Assembly (NCBI GenBank): GCA_002327255.1 | Contig: DCUM01000133.1 | Span: 1-11,774, forward strand | DNA length: 11,774 nucleotides | DNA from: a bacterium UBA2214 | Lineage (GTDB): Bacteria > Zhuqueibacterota > Zhuqueibacteria > Residuimicrobiales > Residuimicrobiaceae | Direction of reading: 5' to 3' | Position numbers and translations under genes: made by a program | In this document: positions 6,875-11,774 of the stretch, piece by piece | Numbering within the stretch: position 1 is the first letter of the stretch | Layout of the letters: each line of letters opens with the position of its first letter | The notes under the pieces: model-generated | Seen by the model: the letters and a program-made list of their open reading frames with translations, nothing else | What the model was told of the DNA's origin: nothing | Databases searched by the model: none

Positions 6875-8665
6875 TGCCAGCGGTTGCTGCTTTGGCATGC
6901 GCCAAACCGGATATCGGTCTTTATCCTGATCATACCAGGGCGAGTGCTGATAAAAGAAGGCGAGCCGCGCTCTCGGATTGGCGGCAAATGTGCTGTCGGA
7001 GTGCACTTTTTCGAGAAAGCGTTCGGCCAGTTCCTGATCGCCCGCCATCATTTTCTGCGCCAGGGGTTCCATCACATAGGATTCAAAGTATTCCCGGTCT
7101 TCAAAGAGGGTATTCATCAGCCCCCATGCGACCAGGGCGTCCGGGGCCTCGGGCTCCAGAAGATGCATGATCAGCTTGCCGTGGGGATTTCCCATCGGCA
7201 CAAAGAGCGTGCCGGCGGGGAAAACGCAACTTTCGGTCACAGGGACGACCCGGTAGAGAGGCAGGGAGCGGCCTTCATAGGAACGCGGCAGGAATCTGAC
7301 CTCCTTGAAGCGATACCCCTCGAAAAAGCCGCTGCACGCCTCCTGCAAACGGTACATTTTGATGCCATGGGCGCGTAAAACATCGATGATGGCATGCCAG
7401 CCTCGCGGGACGAGATAGCCGTAGGGCGGCGCCACCTCCACGGCCGCCTCGACCTCGTTGTAAAACACCGTCGGCATCTCCACTTTTTCCGATGTATAGA
7501 CCGGATACGCACGTCCGGAAACCACACCCGGTTTCTTTTCCATGCGATAGCCGTAAAAGAGAGCGCTGTCCCCCCTGTCGAAACGCGTCTTGAACTGAAG
7601 GGGTATTTTGAGCGTATCCGCCGGCCCACGTCCCCATGCAGAGACGCGCTTGTCCTCCTCCGCAATGGCGTGAAGGAAGGCATCCGGATCGTTGAGGATC
7701 TCCTGCAAGCCGATGAGAATGAAATCGAGCGTCGCCTGGACGCGGGAGGCGTAGGGCTTGAGCGAGTGGGTCTCGATGAGAAATCCGGCCCGATTGCAGA
7801 CCGTGGCGTAGACATTGGAGAGCATGGGGCGCCAGACGCCGATGGCAAAACCCTTTTCAGGACGATCCTGTTCCAGAAACTCCGCGTAGCGTCCGATGAG
7901 CAAGCCCTGCGCCTCACACGCCTTCCTGACACCCGGCAGAAAAATCTCCCGCGTCCACCTGGAGACGGCGCCGCCGAATGGTTCGTGTTCATCGATGTTA
8001 TAGGTGAGGAGATACTGAAAATCCATGCCATCGGTGGTGTGGCAGTCATAAAAGAGGTGGGGCAGCCAGCGATGGTACATCTGCAGCCACTGGCGCATCT
8101 CCGGCGCATCGGCCTTCATAAAGTCGCGGTTCAGATTGAGGCGCGTGGCGGTCACCCGCCATCCCATCTCGTTTGGACCGTTCTGGTTGATCCGGTTATA
8201 GGGCGAGAATCGCTCGTGCCCGTCGACATTGAAGATGGGGATGATGAGAAATAGGAGGTTTTCGAACAACGCCTTATGCTTCTTGTGAATCAGCATATCG
8301 CGCGCCAGCAGCATCACAGCATCCTTGCCGGCGCATTCGCCGCTGTGAATGGCGCCCTGAATAAGGACAATCGGCTTCCCGGTCCGCTGCGCCTTTTCCG
8401 GGGTGAAGGCTTTGTCCGAGGAGATGATCAACAGCGGCAGCGAGCGCCCCTCGGGGCTCCGGCCGAAGGACTCGAGCCTGGCGAAAGCGGAGGCCTTGTC
8501 GAGTCTGGCAAAAAAGGCCATGGTCTCGGGATAACGCGGGGTTTCCAGGCCCTGCGACCGTTCAAAGAAGGTCATCCATTCCTGATCCTGTGCACGAGTC
8601 TCCCCTGCGAAGCTTAAGGCGGCAAAAAACACCAACAACCAACCGAGTGATTTACTGGGCACCAT
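6857..8665 (-). CDS. Secreted M14-family zinc carboxypeptidase-like protein
   Basis: The 602-residue protein has a Sec signal peptide (hydrophobic residues 7-20, likely cleavage after A25 in TRA/Q). The M14 metal site is complete: HSGE (H107 and E110), the third ligand H209 in FYDCHTTDG, a substrate-binding NLNRDF (R180) and a candidate catalytic glutamate E298 in FLIETHS. The carboxypeptidase domain covers residues ~45-325. The remaining ~275 residues form a C-terminal region with no fold I recognise; this two-part build is common in secreted M14 proteins annotated only as 'M14 family metallopeptidase'. It probably trims peptides or peptidoglycan-derived substrates outside the cytoplasm; specificity cannot be read. 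GGAGG at 8669-8673 lies only 3 bases from the ATG, so GTG at 8662 (6-base spacing) is an equally plausible start. It is convergent with the tldD operon. Its final Q codon and TGA fall inside an inserted element. Confidence 0.93.
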   Translation of the reverse strand: MVPSKSLGWLLVFFAALSFAGETRAQDQEWMTFFERSQGLETPRYPETMAFFARLDKASAFARLESFGRSPEGRSLPLLIISSDKAFTPEKAQRTGKPIVLIQGAIHSGECAGKDAVMLLARDMLIHKKHKALFENLLFLIIPIFNVDGHERFSPYNRINQNGPNEMGWRVTATRLNLNRDFMKADAPEMRQWLQMYHRWLPHLFYDCHTTDGMDFQYLLTYNIDEHEPFGGAVSRWTREIFLPGVRKACEAQGLLIGRYAEFLEQDRPEKGFAIGVWRPMLSNVYATVCNRAGFLIETHSLKPYASRVQATLDFILIGLQEILNDPDAFLHAIAEEDKRVSAWGRGPADTLKIPLQFKTRFDRGDSALFYGYRMEKKPGVVSGRAYPVYTSEKVEMPTVFYNEVEAAVEVAPPYGYLVPRGWHAIIDVLRAHGIKMYRLQEACSGFFEGYRFKEVRFLPRSYEGRSLPLYRVVPVTESCVFPAGTLFVPMGNPHGKLIMHLLEPEAPDALVAWGLMNTLFEDREYFESYVMEPLAQKMMAGDQELAERFLEKVHSDSTFAANPRARLAFFYQHSPWYDQDKDRYPVWRMPKQQPLALEDFQ

Positions 8666-8692
8666 GATCCTCCATGATTTAAGTCAGTGGCC

Positions 8693-8698
8693 ATTATA
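8693..8698 (-). promoter_or_regulatory. Candidate -10 box for the M14 gene
   Basis: On the minus strand, 8698-8693 reads TATAAT, which would start transcription about 20 bases before the ribosome site. No good -35 lies 16-18 bases upstream. A perfect TTGACA occurs at 8746-8741 but 42 bases away, too far to pair with this box. The call rests on the -10 alone. Confidence 0.35.
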
Positions 8699-8765
8699 AA
8701 TGAACCGTGTTCGGACGGGAAAATGGTTGTGATTCTATATTGTCAAAAATCCGGCCGCTTAAAGC

Positions 8766-8829
8766 GCTGCGGCGCGACCTGGTCATCTGCTGCAGGTGGC
8801 GGGCCAAAGTGCTGCGGCGCGACCTGGTC
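8766..8829. repeat. Duplicated 19-mer, 45-bp period
   Basis: GCTGCGGCGCGACCTGGTC occurs exactly at 8766-8784 and at 8811-8829. The period of 45 bp is a multiple of three. The match extends on the left by AAAG followed by one mismatch (AAAGC/AAAGT), and the intervening 26 bp are not repeated. In one plus frame both copies read LRRDLV, and in the minus frame of the T9SS remnant both read TRSRRS. It may be a duplication inside a former gene or a dispersed repeat present in two copies. Confidence 0.6.
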
Positions 8830-8846
8830 GATGCCGGATAACGCGC

Positions 8847-9146
8847 CAGCAGCATTATTATGACTGCGAGATGGCTTTCGCATTTCAGTTGGCAGAGGCA
8901 GAGGCCGTCCGCCAGTCCGGCGCCTTCACAAGCAGCCGTAGACTTGCCGGGCAGCTGGAAGCCCCTGAAGAGGATCGCCACTTCCCTCCCCGTGATGTCA
9001 AAGATCTGGAGTCCCACCTCTCCCGGCAGAGCTGCCGAGCAGGCCATGCGAGTCGTCGCAGTCAAGGGATTGGGATCATTCTGCAGCAGCGCCATATCGG
9101 CAGAGGCGCCTTTCCGCGCATTCACTGTGCCGGGACCGTCCGCACC
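8847..9146 (-). pseudogene. Remnant of a T9SS C-terminal sorting domain
   Basis: On the minus strand the translation contains the landmarks of a type A sorting domain in the right order and spacing: ALLQNDPNPLTATTR (compare QNYPNPFNxxTxI), PGEVGLQIFDITGREVAIL, and GLADGLCLCQLKCESHLAV followed by MLL. Several consensus residues are altered (YPNP to DPNP, GxYxYxL to GLCLCQL), and the frame runs on past the usual terminal basic residue for some 50 codons. Upstream it is cut off by a TGA at 9147-9149, with no passenger domain, signal peptide or ribosome site. This is the tail of a lost surface protein. It is similar in type, not sequence, to the tail of the 622-residue protein in this window, so it is not a recent copy of that gene. 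Confidence 0.65.
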
Positions 9147-9346
9147 TCAATCGAGGCCATTGAAAAATGACTGGATTTTTGATTTTTCGGGGTTCAAAAT
9201 GATCGAGAAAATCATCATCTGTCAGGTGTCTGATCCCCAGCCATTTTTCCATTTTCAGAGCACCAAGCCATATCCGGCATATTCAACTGCCGGGAAATTA
9301 GTAAGTAGAGATCTGAAAATCAAGTTATTCCTTTGAAAGTCAAGGC

Positions 9347-9387
9347 AAAACTTTTTGGGGCAATGGAGATGCCCCAAAAAGTTTTTT
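9347..9387 (+). terminator. Strong intrinsic terminator with no gene directly upstream
   Basis: The arms at 9347-9362 and 9370-9385 are a perfect 16-bp inverted repeat (AAAACTTTTTGGGGCA and its complement) with loop ATGGAGA. The plus-strand copy ends in a T-run at 9382-9387. Because the left arm begins with AAAA it could also work weakly in the other direction. No intact plus-strand gene precedes it for more than 2.7 kb, so it either belonged to a deleted gene or insulates against read-through. Confidence 0.8.
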
Positions 9388-9591
9388 GAAAAGTTCTAAA
9401 ATTTTGCGAGATTCAAGTAGCGCACTGGGAAAGGGCCGGAGCTTTGATCTCGCATATGGTGACAAGTTCACCCTGAGACTGGCTCTGCTCGTTCCTTTTT
9501 TTTATTTTGTCGGGCAAAATTGCTGAAAAGCATGTATAGAAGCGTTATTGCTGCCGGAACCACTTGGCAGAAATCCAGGAAGGAGGAAGCG

Positions 9592-9907
9592 AATGCAGAC
9601 GCGATCAAAGCAGCCATAGTCGTGATAAGTCTCTGGTTGTTCAGCTCCGGTTGTTCAGCTCTGCTTGTTCATTTCTGCTTGTTCAGCCCTGCTTGTTCAG
9701 CCCTGGTTGTTCAGCTCTGCTTTTCACCGGCGGCGGCCACAAAACTGCTGATTTCCAGCATCCGTAGTGCGGCGTTATTTTCTCAACCACATCCGCCTGG
9801 CATTTATCGATAAAACGGATGATCTTCCTCTCTCCCCCGCAATCCGGACAGCGAACCCGCGCAAATCCCTTTCAAAAATCCCCGCATTTGAGAAACTTGT
9901 CGATCAT
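9592..9907 (-). pseudogene. IS91-like transposase relict
   Basis: Read on the minus strand from 9907: MIDKFLKCGDF, a TGA at 9874-9872, then KGFARVRCPDCG. This is the N-terminal zinc-binding motif of IS91-family transposases (FLKCGDxxxGFARVRCPDCG). It continues directly into GERKIIRFIDKCQADVVEKI and a WPPP-type tail, which resembles the extreme C-terminus of the same family, where a second CPxCGG motif precedes a (K)II(S/R)FI helix. The whole central catalytic HUH domain is therefore missing, as if removed by recombination between the two CPxCG motifs. A shifted frame at 9630-9592 reads TYHDYGCFDRVCI, which could be the former C-terminus. The element is dead: an in-frame stop, a deletion of most of the protein, and a tandem repeat in the tail. 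I recognise the motifs from memory; the deletion model is inference. Confidence 0.5.
9631..9726. repeat. 14-bp minisatellite, about seven copies
   Basis: The unit is CTCTGSTTGTTCAG (S = G or C). Copies start at 9631, 9645, 9659, 9673, 9687, 9701 and 9715; the last is truncated to CTCTGCTTTTCA. Units differ at one to three positions (CTCC, CCCT, TTCT starts; CAT for CAG once). The period is not a multiple of three, so expansion does not preserve a reading frame. It sits in the tail of the transposase relict. Confidence 0.9.
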
Positions 9908-9912
9908 GCCAT

Positions 9913-10125
9913 CCCGCCCACGCGGAGCATGGGCGGGAGCAGGGCCGGCAGTGCCGCAGCGGCCGGGCGACGCCGCCCGCGCAGAGCGAGAGCGGGAATA
10001 AGACGAGAGTCAGAAGCGGTATCGGCAGCCGAACAGCGCCTCCCACGCAGAACGAGGGCGGAAGCCAAGCGTATGCGGCAGTCAAGCGTGGCCGGGAGTA
10101 ACCGCCCTCGGTGAGCGCAGGCGGG
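9913..10125. repeat. Degenerate array of GC-rich palindromic repeats
   Basis: Four related hairpin-forming units start at about 9913, 9973, 10038 and 10102, a spacing of 60-65 bp. The clearest is CCCGCCC (9913-9919) pairing with GGGCGGG (9931-9937). The others have the same plan with cores such as CGCGCAGAGCGAGAGCGGG and CCCACGCAGAACGAGGGCGG; the last pairs CCGCC (10102-10106) with GGCGG (10120-10124). Linkers also share a weak AGCGGxxxCGG pattern. The core resembles the CCCACGCAGAGCGTGGG palindromes scattered through many environmental genomes. The copies are too diverged and the linkers too related to be a CRISPR array. Confidence 0.55.
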
Positions 10126-10151
10126 AGTCAGCGTAAAAAATAAAATAATCC

Positions 10152-10180
10152 TTGTGCCAAATCCCCGCTGCCGTTATATT
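10152..10180 (+). promoter_or_regulatory. Candidate sigma-70-like promoter for the amidohydrolase
   Basis: TTGTGC at 10152-10157 and TATATT at 10175-10180 are separated by 17 bases. The predicted start near 10187 gives a leader of about 90 bases before the ATG at 10279. The -10 is good and the -35 is weak. Confidence 0.4.
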
Positions 10181-10278
10181 AAAGTACCCCCTCCTCTCCA
10201 GATCGCCGGTACAGACCAGATTGCCTTCACACCGCTCTCCTAATTATGTACTGCTGCTAAATAAAATCGGAGGCAGAT

Positions 10279-11774
10279 ATGAAAAGAGTAACCATCATCT
10301 TACTCACCGGCATGCTCGCGGCGTTTTCGAGCGTGATGGCGGCGCCGCAACAGGCCGATTTGATTCTCTACAACGGCAAGGTGATCACGGTCGATGCAGG
10401 CGATCACTTTTATCAGGCGGTGGCCGTTGAGGGCGAAAAAATTCTCGCGGTCGGGTCCAATCTGGCCATGCGCGCCCTGGCCGCACCCGGATGCAGACTG
10501 GTGGATCTGCAGGGCAAGTGCGTCTCGCCCGGACTGATCGATTCGCATTATCATCTGATGTACTATGGCGCGCAGTTTTGGCCGGGTTACCTGAATATCC
10601 GCCATCCTGTGGTCACCTCCAAGGCAGAACTTTTACAGGTCGTGGGCGATTATGCGAAAACACTCGATTCGCTGGAATGGGTTTCGGGCAATCAGGGATT
10701 CACAGTGAATGCCGATGAAACCGTGGACAGATACGATCTCGACAGTGTCACACCTAAAAACCCGGTCTATCTGCGCCATAGCAGCGGCCAATACAGCGTG
10801 GTGAATTCGCTATCGCTGGATATCGCGGGCATCGATAGCAGCACGGTCGCTCCGGTGGGAAGCCTGATCATGAAGGACAGCACCGGCCAGCCGAGCGGCA
10901 TCCTCTCCCACTACCCGGCGGAAAACCTCGTCGGCCGCTATGCCACGGGCTATGGGGACCGCAGCGATGAGGAAAAATACGACGACATCGAACGCGGCCA
11001 GAATCTCTGCCTCGAGGCAGGATATACCTCGATACAGGATGTGATCATCGGCAATGTGCAAGACGTCCGGCTCTACAAGCAATTCGCCGACAGCGGCCGT
11101 CTCAAGGTGCGTCTCTACATGATGCTCTACCTCGATTACGAGCAGCAAGCCGATTCACTGATCAAGAAGGCGAGCTTCACCGATTCGAAAATGGCCAAAT
11201 TCCTCGGCTGGAAACTGGCCATGGACGGCGGCATCGCGGCGCGCACCACCCTCCTGTATAACAAGAGTCTCTTCGCCGCACAGCTCTCCTATCCCTACCA
11301 TTCACAAGCGGAATTGAACCGCATCGTGCAAAAGCTGCACGACACCGGCTTGCAGGTGGCGATTCATGTCGGCGGGGATGAAGGCATCGACATGTGCCTC
11401 ACCGCATTCGAGGAAGCCATCAAAACCAATCCGCGTTCCGATCCGCGCCACCGCATCGAGCACGGCCTCTTCCCGCTGCCGGCTGCACTGCCGCGGTTCA
11501 AGAATGCAGGGATTATTTTGTCGACGCAGCCGCAGTGGATCACCTGGTACGGCGACGGCTATGCCACAGCCACCGATGCCCTCACCATGTCGCACCTCCT
11601 GCCGCTGAAAACCATGCTCGGAATGGGCATCCCCATCGCCTTTGGCTGCGACGTGCCAGCCTCTTCTTATCAGGAACCCAAATGGGCGTTCAAAGGGGCG
11701 ACGCTGCGCCGCACCACCATCGGCACCCCCCTCACCCTGGCGGAACGGATCAACATGCCCGAGGCACTGCGCAT
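10279..11774 (+). CDS. Secreted YtcJ-like amidohydrolase, 3' end outside window
   Basis: The frame is open for 498 codons to the window edge. It starts at an ATG preceded by GGAGG (10269-10273, 5-base spacing). A signal peptide (MKR, hydrophobic residues 4-15, cleavage likely after VMA at residue 21) predicts export. The rest is the Amidohydrolase_3 fold of YtcJ-like enzymes: ADLILYNGKVITVD at the mature N-terminus, the metal-binding SPGLIDSHYHL (H90, H92), the family block WKLAMDGGIAARTTLLY (K312 in place of the common GVK), H363 in VAIHVGGDEG, H395 in HRIEHG and the catalytic aspartate D458 in FGCDVPAS. Relatives hydrolyse N-substituted formamides or other amides, but most members lack a known substrate. 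The expected remaining C-terminal ~60-80 residues lie outside. It is transcribed alone here, with no partner gene visible. Confidence 0.92.
   Translation, partial: MKRVTIILLTGMLAAFSSVMAAPQQADLILYNGKVITVDAGDHFYQAVAVEGEKILAVGSNLAMRALAAPGCRLVDLQGKCVSPGLIDSHYHLMYYGAQFWPGYLNIRHPVVTSKAELLQVVGDYAKTLDSLEWVSGNQGFTVNADETVDRYDLDSVTPKNPVYLRHSSGQYSVVNSLSLDIAGIDSSTVAPVGSLIMKDSTGQPSGILSHYPAENLVGRYATGYGDRSDEEKYDDIERGQNLCLEAGYTSIQDVIIGNVQDVRLYKQFADSGRLKVRLYMMLYLDYEQQADSLIKKASFTDSKMAKFLGWKLAMDGGIAARTTLLYNKSLFAAQLSYPYHSQAELNRIVQKLHDTGLQVAIHVGGDEGIDMCLTAFEEAIKTNPRSDPRHRIEHGLFPLPAALPRFKNAGIILSTQPQWITWYGDGYATATDALTMSHLLPLKTMLGMGIPIAFGCDVPASSYQEPKWAFKGATLRRTTIGTPLTLAERINMPEALR

Larger units (their letters stand above)
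8666..10278. other. 1.6-kb decayed intergenic region between M14 and YtcJ-like genes
   Basis: No intact gene lies between the divergently oriented M14 and amidohydrolase genes. The region holds a duplicated 19-mer, a T9SS-domain remnant, a strong terminator with no gene attached, an IS91-like relict with a minisatellite, and a GC-rich palindromic repeat array; each is described in its own entry. I see nothing definable in 9150-9346, 9388-9590 or 10126-10150. Confidence 0.7.

Noticed and set aside
7394..8254. 286-codon plus-strand frame inside the M14 gene
   Set aside because: Antisense shadow of the M14 peptidase, with no start signal or recognisable domain.
8698..8746. TTGACA/TATAAT promoter pair for the M14 gene
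   Set aside because: Both boxes match consensus but are 42 bases apart, so they cannot form one promoter. Only the -10 is retained.
9076..9252. 58-codon minus-strand frame starting MEKWLGIRHLTDDDFLDHFE
   Set aside because: The first half looks somewhat protein-like, but it overlaps the T9SS remnant in another frame, has no ribosome site and matches nothing I know.
9520..9813. Plus-strand frame of 97 codons with a Cys/Leu/Val-rich repetitive stretch
   Set aside because: The repetitive protein is just the 14-bp minisatellite read in changing frames. The opposite strand holds the IS91-like motifs.
9913..10125. CRISPR array
   Set aside because: The units are diverged, the linkers resemble each other rather than being unique spacers, and no cas gene is near.

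Overview
The window looks like a chromosomal stretch from an uncultured bacterium of the FCB group (Bacteroidota, Calditrichota, KSB1 or a similar lineage). This rests on a complete secreted protein ending in a type IX secretion (T9SS/'YPNP') sorting domain, the decayed remnant of a second such domain, and mid-50s GC by eye. The exact phylum cannot be fixed from the sequence alone. I see no tRNA, rRNA, CRISPR array or intact mobile element.

Layout. (1) Bases 2-1102 hold the 3' part of a gene for a DUF1593/Sde182-type protein: a nucleoside-hydrolase-like domain plus a C-terminal Ig-like domain. (2) Bases 1135-1323 may hold a short relict of a subtilase-like gene with an in-frame stop. (3) Bases 1385-3253 encode a secreted 622-residue protein of unrecognised family with a T9SS tail; its start is set by a strong Shine-Dalgarno site. 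(4) Bases 3254-3671 are a gene-free leader, GC-rich and structured first, then AT-rich and promoter-like. (5) Bases 3672-6566 are a two-gene operon for a TldD/TldE (PmbA) metallopeptidase pair. The TldD subunit has a twin-arginine leader with a lipobox and the TldE subunit has no leader. (6) A perfect 15-bp hairpin ends the operon. A ~168-bp element flanked by 12-bp direct repeats follows and supplies the stop codon of the convergent gene. (7) Bases 6857-8665 (minus strand) encode a secreted M14 zinc carboxypeptidase-like protein. (8) Bases 8666-10278 are a 1.6-kb graveyard: a T9SS-domain pseudogene, a 19-bp duplicated repeat, an orphan intrinsic terminator, an IS91-like transposase relict carrying a 14-bp minisatellite, and a degenerate array of palindromic repeats. 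(9) From 10279 to the window edge runs a secreted YtcJ-like amidohydrolase, incomplete at the 3' end.

All intact genes except TldE look exported, and most are hydrolases acting on peptides, nucleoside- or glycan-like substrates, or amides. The locus therefore reads as a collection of periplasmic or extracellular scavenging enzymes rather than one pathway. The only clear functional unit is the tldD-tldE operon. The most interesting points are the exported TldD paired with a leaderless TldE, the element that rewrote the end of the M14 gene, and the minisatellite grown inside a dead IS91-like transposase.
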